The notes under the pieces were generated by a model that was not told the DNA's origin, did not search any database, and worked only from the letters and a program-made list of their open reading frames with translations. From Pelomonas margarita (GTDB lineage Bacteria; Pseudomonadota; Gammaproteobacteria; Burkholderiales; Burkholderiaceae_C): 64,000 nt of DNA. The position numbers and the translations under genes were made by a program. Shown piece by piece: positions 1 to 7,338 of this stretch (position 1 is the first letter of the stretch; the number at the start of each line of letters is the position of its first letter). Location: positions 1-64,000 of the forward strand of contig NZ_JBIGHW010000002.1 in the NCBI RefSeq assembly GCF_043555875.1, read 5' to 3'.

Positions 1-117
1 GGCCCACGGCACGATGGTGTCCATCGTCTGCAGGAACACGTCGCGCCGCGTCGGCCTGCGGAATCGTTCGAACTCCGCGCCTTGATCGGCTGCCGCTGCC
101 AAGGTTGCTTGCTTCAT
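1..117 (-). mobile_element. IS5-family transposase, N-terminal 39 codons only
   Basis: The reading frame begins at an ATG at 117 and runs off the left edge without a stop. The protein starts MKQATLAAAADQ and continues with FRRPTRRDVFL and IVPW, the usual N-terminus of IS5-family DDE transposases. The element end must lie between this start and the cap6 stop at 197; I cannot define the inverted repeat or target duplication without the other end. The element sits directly 3' of cap6, where type III CBASS operons normally carry the effector gene. Confidence 0.8.
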
Positions 118-196
118 GCCAGCATGACCTCGAAGTGGTGCCAGCATTGCCACCAGATCAACCCGGAAGGCGGACCTTAATCAGCGTAGCCTTAGA

Positions 197-1126
197 TCAG
201 CTGTCTTTGAACGGCGGCGTCGGAAGCATGGCCTTGGCCAACTCGATCGCTCTGGCCGGCCGGATGGGGGCGTCGGGATAGGCGTCCAGCACGATGCCCG
301 GCAGCAATCGCTGTGTGATGTCGGAATACGTGAACCCGTAGGGGCGCTTGGGCTGCTCGCCCGTGGCCGCCGCAAGGGCCTTCAGATCGTTTTGGCTGAA
401 TCCCGTGCCGGCGAGCCGGCGCGCAAGAACGTCCAATCGCTGCTCTTCATTGGGTCGCTCGAACACCAGGATGTCTGCGGCGCGGCGACGCACGGCCGGG
501 TCCAACGCGTTCAGCCGGTTGGTGCACATGATGACCACGGCCGGCAGGCCACCGTTGGCGAGCCGGTCGATGCCGCGAATGAAGGCGTTCACGCCGGCGC
601 GGTCCTCGTGATGCATCTGCTCGGCCTCGCGGGACTGGGCAAGGGCATCGGCTTCATCGACCAGCAGAATGACGCCGCCACGAGCGGGGCCCTTTGCCGA
701 TTTCAGCTTTGAAGCTTCATCGAACGCTCGCTCGAACGCAGCCGTGACGAGCTGGGTCATCTCTCCCACACGCCCCTGGCCGCGAGAAGACAAGCTCAGC
801 GGCAGCAGCGTGATGTCGATCTCCTCCTGACGCGCGACCTTGTCGCCGATCGTCTCCGCCAGCTCGGTCTTTCCTGAGCCCACGTCACCGGAGAGCACGA
901 CCAGCGGCGGACGGCGCGTCACCGTGTCGAGCAGGCCGTAAGCGTCGTCATGGTGCTTCTGCTGCCAGCTCTTGAGGCCGGCCGGGTTGATCAGCACGCC
1001 GAGGATGTTGGCGAGGCGTTTGATCTTGTCGTCAACGCCGACCAGGCGGCTTAGACGTCCTTGTGCGTCCGGATCAGGGAGCGTGGTTGTGCGCTCGAAC
1101 AAGCTCTTGTCTTGGGTATTGCTCAT
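197..1126 (-). CDS. cap6: TRIP13-like AAA+ ATPase of type III CBASS (Cap6)
   Basis: This 309-residue AAA+ ATPase has a Walker A motif GDVGSGKT at residues 80-87, a Walker B motif LLVDEAD at about 154-160, and a sensor region CTNR near 201-204 followed by an arginine-rich stretch. In type III CBASS, Cap6 (TRIP13/Pch2-like) remodels the HORMA protein and so switches off the cyclase; it is cytoplasmic. The start codon overlaps the HORMA stop by 4 bp, which implies translational coupling. It is the last gene of cdnC-cap7-cap6 on the minus strand. Identification rests mainly on the neighbours and the AAA+ motifs, which are unambiguous together. No effector gene follows before the IS5 fragment. Confidence 0.93.
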   Translation of the reverse strand: MSNTQDKSLFERTTTLPDPDAQGRLSRLVGVDDKIKRLANILGVLINPAGLKSWQQKHHDDAYGLLDTVTRRPPLVVLSGDVGSGKTELAETIGDKVARQEEIDITLLPLSLSSRGQGRVGEMTQLVTAAFERAFDEASKLKSAKGPARGGVILLVDEADALAQSREAEQMHHEDRAGVNAFIRGIDRLANGGLPAVVIMCTNRLNALDPAVRRRAADILVFERPNEEQRLDVLARRLAGTGFSQNDLKALAAATGEQPKRPYGFTYSDITQRLLPGIVLDAYPDAPIRPARAIELAKAMLPTPPFKDS

Positions 1127-1641
1127 GTGTAGCTCCTGACGCTGGCACGTCCGAGCGACTGGCCGCCCGACGAATAGGTCTTGTCATTGGCAAAGTAGCC
1201 GTTGTGTACGGCGGGGCTAGTGCCTGAACCCCGCTTCAGTGGCAGTTGGTTCTCGACGGCTTCCTGCTGCTGAGTGGTGAGCGCATACCAGGCAGAGCTG
1301 TAGCTCAGGAAACTGCCGAAGACCGCGCCACTGATATCCCGCCCGGCAGGTACGCGGCCTGGATCGTCGTCAGCGCCGCCATCAGCCAGCTCGGCAGCGG
1401 TGTAGCGAAGCGTGGGTTCGATCCACTTGTTGTCGCGCTTGAAGCCGTATGTGACTTCGCCAAGATAGCCCTGGCGCAGCAGCTCGGTGACTTCACCCTC
1501 GAACTCCGCAATCCGCGTGTCGGAGATGTGGCCGTACAGGCGCTGCAGCCGCTTGAGGTCGGCGGCGACCTTGGCGGCCATGTGCCGGGCATGCGTCACC
1601 GTGAACGTGCGAGTTTGGGTGGTAGTGAAGCTGTAGCTCAT
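1123..1641 (-). CDS. cap7: Bacterial HORMA-domain protein of type III CBASS (Cap7)
   Basis: This 172-residue protein starts MSYSFTTTQTRTFTVTHARH and contains YLGEVTYGFKRD and WIEPTLRYTA, features I recognise from CBASS HORMA proteins of E. coli CdnC operons. HORMA proteins bind closure-motif peptides and then activate the cyclase, so this is the presumed infection sensor or adaptor. I chose the ATG at 1641, six bases from the cdnC stop; an upstream in-frame start at 1683 would overlap cdnC and add a non-conserved extension. The C-terminal tail is rich in Gly and Ser and would belong to the mobile safety-belt region. The gene lies between cdnC and cap6. Confidence 0.9.
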   Translation of the reverse strand: MSYSFTTTQTRTFTVTHARHMAAKVAADLKRLQRLYGHISDTRIAEFEGEVTELLRQGYLGEVTYGFKRDNKWIEPTLRYTAAELADGGADDDPGRVPAGRDISGAVFGSFLSYSSAWYALTTQQQEAVENQLPLKRGSGTSPAVHNGYFANDKTYSSGGQSLGRASVRSYT

Positions 1642-1646
1642 GACGT

Positions 1647-2612
1647 TCAACCTTGGAAAGAGGGGCCGAAAACCTTTTGCCAATAGCGGACCGTCAGCTC
1701 CTTGGTCGGAGCGGTCAGCGCTGCATCGATGGCCTCACCGGCGTCCAGGGCCGCCTCGACGATGTCGTCAGCGTTCTGGGTGGTGTACAGGCGCGCCACG
1801 TTGTTGGTGGCGTTGATCGGATCGATGATCTGCACCGGGTCGGACAGCTTGCCGACACTGCTGGCGGAGTAGTAGTCCTCGAAGACGATGCGCTCGCGCA
1901 GGTTGGACTTCGCCAGGTAGGTGAAGAAGGCCTGCAGGGCTTCGGGGTAGTCGGAGAAGTTGACCCCGTCGTTACACAACTTGGCCAGGATCATCTCGAT
2001 CATGAAGGACTTGAAGCGAAAGCCCTCTCGCTCCTGCTTCATGCGTCGTGCCCAGAACTTGACGAGGCGAACCACTTGGGCGAAATGCGTCGGCTGGGCC
2101 TTCTTGCGTTTGCGTGCGAATTCGAGATGCAGCGGGATGCTGGTCTCCAAACGCGAGCCGTCGTCCTGGCTAATCAGGTCGCCCCGCCAGTCCGGCAGTC
2201 CTGCGTAGAGCACCGGCACCACATCAACGTCCAGGCCGCTGCCCTTGAACGACACCGTGACCGAGTAGGTCTGAGGCTTCACCTGGTCTGGCGTGAAGTT
2301 CGGAAAGGCCTTGCGCAGCCGCTCGGCCAAGTAGTCCAGCAGGGCTTGGACATCATGCGGCGCATCAGAGCCGCTGACGTACACCGCCATGTCGATGTCA
2401 TTGAGCGAGCGCAGCGCCGTGCCCTTCGCCAGGCTGCCCGACAACTGGATCTTCTTCAGCGAAAAGCCGGGATGGTCGGAGATGTAGGCCTCCAACTTCT
2501 CTCGCAGGCGTCCGGCCTGGCCTCGGTACTCGTCGGCCTTGTCCTTGGGAAGGTTGACCTTATCTTCAGCGAAGCGGACGAGATCGCTGTGGTCGATATG
2601 GGCTCGAGACAT
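1647..2612 (-). CDS. cdnC: CD-NTase, clade C-like cyclic oligonucleotide synthase (CdnC)
   Basis: This 321-residue nucleotidyltransferase shows the polymerase-beta-like GS motif (G59-S60, SGSLAKGTALRSL), the metal-binding acids in NDID (D72, D74), and the third acid in GLDVDVVPV (D128/D130). The sequence closely resembles the E. coli CdnC that makes cyclic tri-AMP, so the likely product is cAAA or a related cyclic trinucleotide; product identity is inferred. The length is full. It is the first gene of the minus-strand CBASS operon and is transcribed divergently from capH-capP across a 159-bp region with repeated operator-like sites. The enzyme is expected to be inactive until bound by HORMA protein. 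Confidence 0.93.
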   Translation of the reverse strand: MSRAHIDHSDLVRFAEDKVNLPKDKADEYRGQAGRLREKLEAYISDHPGFSLKKIQLSGSLAKGTALRSLNDIDMAVYVSGSDAPHDVQALLDYLAERLRKAFPNFTPDQVKPQTYSVTVSFKGSGLDVDVVPVLYAGLPDWRGDLISQDDGSRLETSIPLHLEFARKRKKAQPTHFAQVVRLVKFWARRMKQEREGFRFKSFMIEMILAKLCNDGVNFSDYPEALQAFFTYLAKSNLRERIVFEDYYSASSVGKLSDPVQIIDPINATNNVARLYTTQNADDIVEAALDAGEAIDAALTAPTKELTVRYWQKVFGPSFQG

Positions 2613-2656
2613 CTGGCGCTGCTCCTTGTCAGGCGGCTCGTATTAGCGAGTCATAC

Positions 2657-2737
2657 AAAAAGTTCGGAATCGTGAACAGAGCGGATGTTACGCCTGTTGC
2701 CGCGCCTGTCAAAGAAAAAGTTCGGTATCGTGATACC
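2657..2737. promoter_or_regulatory. Paired operator-like sites between cdnC and capH
   Basis: A 19-bp sequence, AAAAAGTTCGGWATCGTGA, occurs twice in the same orientation at 2657-2675 and 2715-2733 with one mismatch. The second copy continues into the perfect palindrome GGTATCGTGATACC (2724-2737). Two copies in a divergent control region are typical of binding sites for a small HTH repressor, here presumably CapH, which could silence both cdnC and capHP. Binding is inferred; the repeats are directly visible. Confidence 0.6.
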
Positions 2738-2771
2738 GTTCGTTTGGAACAGACTGGACAGGAGACGGACC

Positions 2772-3095
2772 ATGCCCACTCGTCTCGGAGAGAAGTTGCG
2801 CGACCTGCGCAAGGAACGCGGGCTCACGCTGGACAAGCTCGCGGAGATGGCGAACCTCAGCAAGAGCTACCTCTGGGAGCTCGAAAACCGCGAATCCCAG
2901 CGCCCGTCAGCAGAGAAGCTGACCGCACTGGCTGATGCGCTGGGCGTTGCGGCAACGTACTTCCTGGAGGAAGACGTGCGCGCCCCCGAGGAACGCCACT
3001 TGGACGAAGCGTTCTTTCGGAACTACCAGAAGCTCGAGCCCGATGCGAAGGAGCAGCTGAGAAAGATCCTCAACACCTTCAAGAAACCGGGTTGA
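2772..3095 (+). CDS. capH: XRE-family repressor, CapH-like CBASS regulator
   Basis: The 107-residue protein carries an N-terminal Cro/C1-type helix-turn-helix (about residues 4-58: LGEKLRDLRKERG then LSKSYLWELENRE) and an acidic, helical C-terminus (residues 70-107). The ATG at 2772 is preceded by AGGAG at about 2759-2763; upstream in-frame starts lack this. In published CBASS systems a HTH repressor (CapH) next to a zinc peptidase (CapP) represses the operon until CapP, stimulated by single-stranded DNA, cleaves it. Its divergent position and its TGATG overlap with the following peptidase gene match that arrangement. The name is by analogy. Confidence 0.8.
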   Translation: MPTRLGEKLRDLRKERGLTLDKLAEMANLSKSYLWELENRESQRPSAEKLTALADALGVAATYFLEEDVRAPEERHLDEAFFRNYQKLEPDAKEQLRKILNTFKKPG

Positions 3096-3961
3096 TGGCA
3101 GAGGTTTGGACCCCTCAGCGCGCTGCGACCCGGCTCGTCAAGGTCGCGGAGGCTTTCAGCTCGGCGCACGGGCTAGATCGGTTCCCGGTTGAAGTGCCGC
3201 CACTCGCGATGGAGGCGGCGCGCATATTCAGCTGGCCTGACCCGATCACACAGGTGCAGGCCGCCAACATCAAGGGGTTCGAGGGGGCTCTTTTCCCCGG
3301 TGACGATCGCAAGGAGTGGCTACTCCTCTACAACGACCGGTTGGAGTCGCCTGGGCGTGTGCGCTTCACGCAGGCCCATGAGCTTGGGCACTATGTCCTT
3401 CATCGCACGCTCCGCGAGTCATTTCAGTGCAGCGATGCGGACATGCTGAACTGGACCCAGGACGATAAGAACCTTGAAGGTCAGGCCGACATGTTCGCGT
3501 CCTACCTGCTCATGCCCCTCGACGACTTCCGCAAGCAGGTGCCGGTCAATGTAGACCTTGAGGTGCTCAAGCATTGCGCCCTGCGCTATGGCGTTTCGCT
3601 GACGGCCGCCGTCTTGAAATGGCTGCAGTACACCGACGAGAAGGCTGTCATGGTGTTGTCCAACGACGGCTTCATGAATTGGGCGTGGTCGAGCGACCCG
3701 GCCGCGAAAGCGGGCGCATTCTTCCGCACCCGAAGCCAGGTCGTCCCGGTACCCGACGGGTCGCTGGCGGCGAATACCTCAGTCAAGCACGACCGCTGTG
3801 GCATCAAGCTGCCCGCATCGGTCTGGTTCAAGCACGCAACAGCGGAAACGCCCGTGACCGAGTTGAAGGTTACCTCGGAGAAATTTGGCTCGGTGTTGAC
3901 GCTGCTGGTCCTGCCACGCTCCGCGGATGTCTGGCCGCCTTGGAAGCAGCCCAGCAATTGA
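3095..3961 (+). CDS. capP: ImmA/IrrE zinc metallopeptidase, CapP-like
   Basis: The 288-residue protein has the zinc motif HELGH at residues 95-99 and a downstream glutamate in EGQADMFASYLLMP that can be the third ligand, as in the ImmA/IrrE (peptidase M78) family. A C-terminal half of about 120 residues without recognisable motif follows and may sense the activating signal. The ATG at 3095 overlaps the capH stop (TGATG), so the two proteins are co-translated. The expected role is cleavage of CapH to derepress CBASS after DNA damage or phage attack; this is inference from described CapHP pairs. Confidence 0.82.
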   Translation: MAEVWTPQRAATRLVKVAEAFSSAHGLDRFPVEVPPLAMEAARIFSWPDPITQVQAANIKGFEGALFPGDDRKEWLLLYNDRLESPGRVRFTQAHELGHYVLHRTLRESFQCSDADMLNWTQDDKNLEGQADMFASYLLMPLDDFRKQVPVNVDLEVLKHCALRYGVSLTAAVLKWLQYTDEKAVMVLSNDGFMNWAWSSDPAAKAGAFFRTRSQVVPVPDGSLAANTSVKHDRCGIKLPASVWFKHATAETPVTELKVTSEKFGSVLTLLVLPRSADVWPPWKQPSN

Positions 3962-4084
3962 GCTCTAGATTGTTGGCGCCGACCGAAAACTGAGCCACTT
4001 TTTGGCCCTGGTCTAGCGTACCAATCGCGCTTCAGAGCCGCCTTCATGCTGGCCGGGATCCGTGGGGTCGCAGCGCCAGAAACG

Positions 4085-5335
4085 CTATGCAGGCTGAAGT
4101 TCGAAACCTTCTGCAGGAATGCCTGGCCAGAGCTCGTAGTGGACGTTTGGGCCAGATACCCCGCCGGATCTCGGACTTGATGGAATCCCGAGCTGGCGGG
4201 CGGCTGCAATGCTGAGCTCACCAATCTTGTTTGCCGGCCCTTTGTCCGCCACCACGCATTCAATAGTCTTGCCTCGGTAAGTCACCAGCGCCCTGCAGCC
4301 TCGGACCACTCCTTGCGTTTTTTGGACGATCACCGGAGGTACGACGACATACGCTACGGTCTCAGAGTCCACGTAGGCGCTCGGATCGGTCTTGGCCTTG
4401 CCGGAATGTCTGTACCAGGTGCAGGAAGCGATCCCGCCGCCGGGAAAAACTTTAGGTTCATTGTCAACATCCAGAAGAACCACGCTGCGAGCCCATGCGT
4501 GCTTGCACACCACCTTTCCGCCGATGCGCGCCATACCGGCGTTCGCGAGCGCATCGCTACCACTGTCGTCTGCACGGTATGCCCAGGGAGCGCCGTTCTG
4601 CCCGTTGGCCCCATCTGCATCGATGTCCGCGTCTGCGGTGAAGTGCACGCGCCCGTCCGGATCTTCCATGATCACGCTGACGACGCCATCATTGGTGATA
4701 GTGGCCAGCAACCTGCTGGGCTTGTCCGGCGCTTCGGCGGGCTGCACGAAATTCTGGACAAGCAGGTCGCCAAGTTCATCGAACTCGGCGGCCAGGACGA
4801 ATGACGCTTCTTCGGCTGTGTAGGCTGGATCCCAATGCGAGTTCTCCGGCACCTGGCTGTGCCCGTAGTGACCGCCCGTCGCGTCCCACAAGAACGCGTC
4901 TCTGATGTGACCGCCAGGGTCCTTCCCTTCTTTCGCGGGCCGGGGTACGCCGGCGGGCCAGACTCGGGGCACACCGTGCGTCGCCTCAATCCATCGGCAA
5001 AGACGCGCTACCCGCTTTAACGCATCGCGATCTTTGGCGCGCTCCGCGTAGCCGACGAGCTCAATCTGAACTGCCGAATCCCGGTTGGTCTCAACGCCAT
5101 CCTTCGCGTTCTTCAGAGCCAGAGCGCCATAGTCAGTGTCAACATGCTGATAGATCTCTTTGGCGTCAACGGTGAAGTGAGGGTCAGACCCACGCTTCGC
5201 GAATGTCGTGAAGGCGCTATTCGCGGTGTCGCCTTGGGTCGTGTGATGAACGATCTTGAATGGACCGCCGAGGTAGCGACCGCATCCCCGCTCGTTCGTG
5301 ATCGGCTTCCACTGTGCGAACGGACACTTGGCCAT
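4085..5335 (-). CDS. N-acetylmuramoyl-L-alanine amidase fused to GH75 chitosanase-like domain
   Basis: This 416-residue protein has two parts. Residues about 20-170 look like a PGRP/amidase_2 domain (FKIVHHTTQGD, ending near WDATGGHYGHSQVPENSHWDP). Residues about 225-410 resemble glycoside hydrolase family 75: a DDSGSDALANAG segment, VVPPVI, then TIECVVADKGPANKIGELS with the Asp and Glu expected to be catalytic. I see no signal peptide, so it would be cytoplasmic unless exported by another route or released by lysis. I chose the ATG at 5335 because AAGGAAGG lies about 6 bases upstream. It is divergent from a lipoprotein gene. It could be a lysin, a toxin or a prophage remnant. Confidence 0.7.
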   Translation of the reverse strand: MAKCPFAQWKPITNERGCGRYLGGPFKIVHHTTQGDTANSAFTTFAKRGSDPHFTVDAKEIYQHVDTDYGALALKNAKDGVETNRDSAVQIELVGYAERAKDRDALKRVARLCRWIEATHGVPRVWPAGVPRPAKEGKDPGGHIRDAFLWDATGGHYGHSQVPENSHWDPAYTAEEASFVLAAEFDELGDLLVQNFVQPAEAPDKPSRLLATITNDGVVSVIMEDPDGRVHFTADADIDADGANGQNGAPWAYRADDSGSDALANAGMARIGGKVVCKHAWARSVVLLDVDNEPKVFPGGGIASCTWYRHSGKAKTDPSAYVDSETVAYVVVPPVIVQKTQGVVRGCRALVTYRGKTIECVVADKGPANKIGELSIAAARQLGIPSSPRSGGVSGPNVHYELWPGIPAEGFELQPA

Positions 5336-5535
5336 AACCACCTTCCTTTAGGGGGTGACCTTGTAGCAGTTGGATAGGCGAGCGGCATCCGCAATTCTGG
5401 TGAGGCTTCGATGCGTCGTGAAGTCTTGCTGGGTCGCCAAGCGGCACCGAGCAGCGCCGACGCGGGATACACCCGATGGGACTGTAAGGTCCGACTGATA
5501 GCCTTTCGAGATGCCACTAGATTAGGGAGAAAAAC

Positions 5536-6432
5536 ATGGCGACGACATCGCGTGCGGCCGAATGGAGGATTTGTGCTCGTCACATCGGCAACGCCGCGCT
5601 CCTGGCTACGACGTTTGTGGTCACTGGGTGCGCACTCACACCCAGCGTTGTGGAGGTTCCAGAAAAGCCCGCCGCTGGAAAGACCTGGGCTCAGAAGCAG
5701 GCCGATGACAAGGGGTTGCTTCGCATTCCGAAGACGACTGAGGTGACCGAGCTTCAAGGGCAGCTCGCCGTCTATGCTGGATTCTGGAGAGGTGTGGAAG
5801 GGGATCTGCTGCTGGGAATGAGAGACATCCCTGGGCGTGCCCGCGACCTTGCGGTTCTCTGGGCAGCCTATGAAGCAGTGAAGTCCAACTTCCGGTCCGC
5901 CCGTTACGCCGGCATTGGCGCCGCGCTTTTTGGAAGCGTCTCCAGCACTTACAAGGTCGAGGTGCAAGCGCAGAACTACCAGACTGCCGCCGATGCAATG
6001 GACTGCATTGCCACTGAGGTTGAGCGAGTTCCCTTGGGGGCGTGGAAATTTTTCAACAGAGCTGGCGAGTTCACCGGCGTCCTCGACTCTGCGGACGCGG
6101 CCGCCAAGGAGACGGCGCAGCTCGAGCTCAACGATGTCTTCCCCGCCGTGAACCGGAGCATGAACCTGGTTCTGACGAAGCTGATCCGCGCGCAGCGGAA
6201 TGATCTCAAGCTGACGGGCGTGAACCTTGAAGAACTGCGTGGCGCCTACGACCGCGAGAAGGCAGTCCGCGACAAAGTGATACCGGTCAAGACGGCCGCT
6301 GGGGTCATGCCGCTCTTCGCGGCCACGAATGAAGACAGCAGCGTCTCGGACGATGTTCGCAAAGCCCGCACAACGGCGCTCCGACTACTTCGCCTTAACG
6401 CTGCCAAGTGCGTCGCGTCGACTGCAGGGTAA
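5536..6432 (+). CDS. Putative lipoprotein of unknown function
   Basis: The 298-residue protein starts with a basic N-terminus and a hydrophobic segment (ALLATTFVV) ending in the lipobox VTGC, with lipidation expected at Cys32. The rest is mostly helical and rich in charged residues, with a glycine/alanine patch (YAGIGAALFGSVSS) near the middle. I recognise no family. AGGGAG lies just upstream of the ATG. It is divergent from the amidase/GH75 gene, so the two may form an envelope-targeted pair, with the lipoprotein perhaps protecting against the hydrolase; that is speculation. Confidence 0.6.
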   Translation: MATTSRAAEWRICARHIGNAALLATTFVVTGCALTPSVVEVPEKPAAGKTWAQKQADDKGLLRIPKTTEVTELQGQLAVYAGFWRGVEGDLLLGMRDIPGRARDLAVLWAAYEAVKSNFRSARYAGIGAALFGSVSSTYKVEVQAQNYQTAADAMDCIATEVERVPLGAWKFFNRAGEFTGVLDSADAAAKETAQLELNDVFPAVNRSMNLVLTKLIRAQRNDLKLTGVNLEELRGAYDREKAVRDKVIPVKTAAGVMPLFAATNEDSSVSDDVRKARTTALRLLRLNAAKCVASTAG

Positions 6433-6639
6433 GTTGCTGAAGCCGTTGCTGCTGGATTGCTGCCACGCCAGCAATCCATAGAGGCTTCCTTCAGCCCGGC
6501 ATCGAACTCGCGGACGAACGCGTAGCCGCCGCCATGCACGCAGAGATCATGCCGCATCGCGCCGGTGCGATTGAGATCTGGATAAAGCATCGTCGTTCCG
6601 AGAACTCCGCCAACGGCAGTTTCCGCTGCTCCGCACCGC

Positions 6640-6699
6640 TTGCATACGAAGCAACCATGATGTACGATTTTCGTACCAGCGATGTCGGATTATCGGAGG
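6640..6699 (+). promoter_or_regulatory. Promoter, operator palindrome and RBS of the ACP-like/XRE operon
   Basis: TTGCAT at 6640-6645 and TACGAT at 6663-6668 are separated by 17 bp and fit a sigma70 promoter. A perfect inverted repeat, GTACGA-TTT-TCGTAC (6662-6676), overlaps the -10 box and is a good candidate operator for the XRE regulator encoded in the operon. CGGAGG (6694-6699) stands 4 bases before the ATG at 6704. The interval from 6433 to 6640 contains no gene that I can support. Confidence 0.55.
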
Positions 6700-6703
6700 C
6701 AAG

Positions 6704-6973
6704 ATGGAAGACCAGATCAAAGCTGCGTTGGAAGCGTTCTGGGATGAGCATGCCATTCCAGCCGAGGGCGGAGCACCCGCGACGGTGGACGATCTGATCG
6801 GGCCGGTGGAGTCGATGATCGCCGTCGAGGTGCTGGTTGCGCTCGACAAGATCACGGGGATGAAGTTGCCGAGTTCGGTCATTCAGGCCGGCGGTTATGC
6901 GACGCGTGATGAGTTCGTCAATAAGCTCTCAGCCGCAGTGCTGGCCTACGTGGCCAAGAAGTCGAAGTCATGA
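6704..6973 (+). CDS. Small acyl-carrier-protein-like protein
   Basis: This 89-residue acidic protein has the look of an ACP: a helix, then DDLIGPVESMIAVEVLVALDKITG, where ESM takes the place of the DSL motif that carries phosphopantetheine (Ser about residue 36), followed by a short helix and a C-terminal helix (FVNKLSAAVLAYV). If Ser36 is modified it would carry an acyl or aminoacyl group; this is inferred from pattern only, and no ACP synthase or ketosynthase is nearby. It has a strong RBS and overlaps the next gene by 4 bp, so it is the first gene of a five-gene operon. Confidence 0.6.
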   Translation: MEDQIKAALEAFWDEHAIPAEGGAPATVDDLIGPVESMIAVEVLVALDKITGMKLPSSVIQAGGYATRDEFVNKLSAAVLAYVAKKSKS

Positions 6974-7338
6974 GCGGATCCAACGACGACGAGGGCGATG
7001 CCGACCGGGTGCGGCTAGGACGGCGTTTGAAGGAGGCGCGCGACTACGTCGGGCTTTCGCAGGAGGAAGTTGCATTCGCCCTGTCGATCTCCAGACCGGC
7101 CGTGGGGAACATTGAGTCCGGCTCCAGAAAGGTTGAGGCGTTCGAACTCAACAAGCTGAGCGAGTTGTACGGCAGGACGGTCGACTATCTTTTGACTGGC
7201 GACGCACCTGCCGAAGACACGCGTGTCGCCTTCCTCGCTCGCGCGACCAAGGGTCTGTCCGACAGCGATCTTGACGAACTGGCCAGGTTCGCAGCATTCC
7301 TGAAAAACTCGCCTAAGGCCAAGAGGCGCTCGTCATGA
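6970..7338 (+). CDS. XRE-family transcriptional regulator
   Basis: The 122-residue protein has a Cro/C1-type HTH at about residues 14-70 (RLGRRLKEARDYVGLSQEEVAFAL, then ISRPAVGNIESGSRKV, split here across the recognition helix). The C-terminal 45 residues are helical. It overlaps its neighbours by 4 bp on both sides and precedes an ImmA/IrrE peptidase, so it resembles repressors cleaved by such peptidases. The palindrome at 6662-6676 is its probable target. Confidence 0.88.
   Translation: MSGSNDDEGDADRVRLGRRLKEARDYVGLSQEEVAFALSISRPAVGNIESGSRKVEAFELNKLSELYGRTVDYLLTGDAPAEDTRVAFLARATKGLSDSDLDELARFAAFLKNSPKAKRRSS

Noticed and set aside
2772..3961. capH-capP as a stand-alone toxin-antitoxin pair
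   Set aside because: XRE plus ImmA/IrrE pairs are regulatory; the divergent CBASS operon and shared repeats explain them better.
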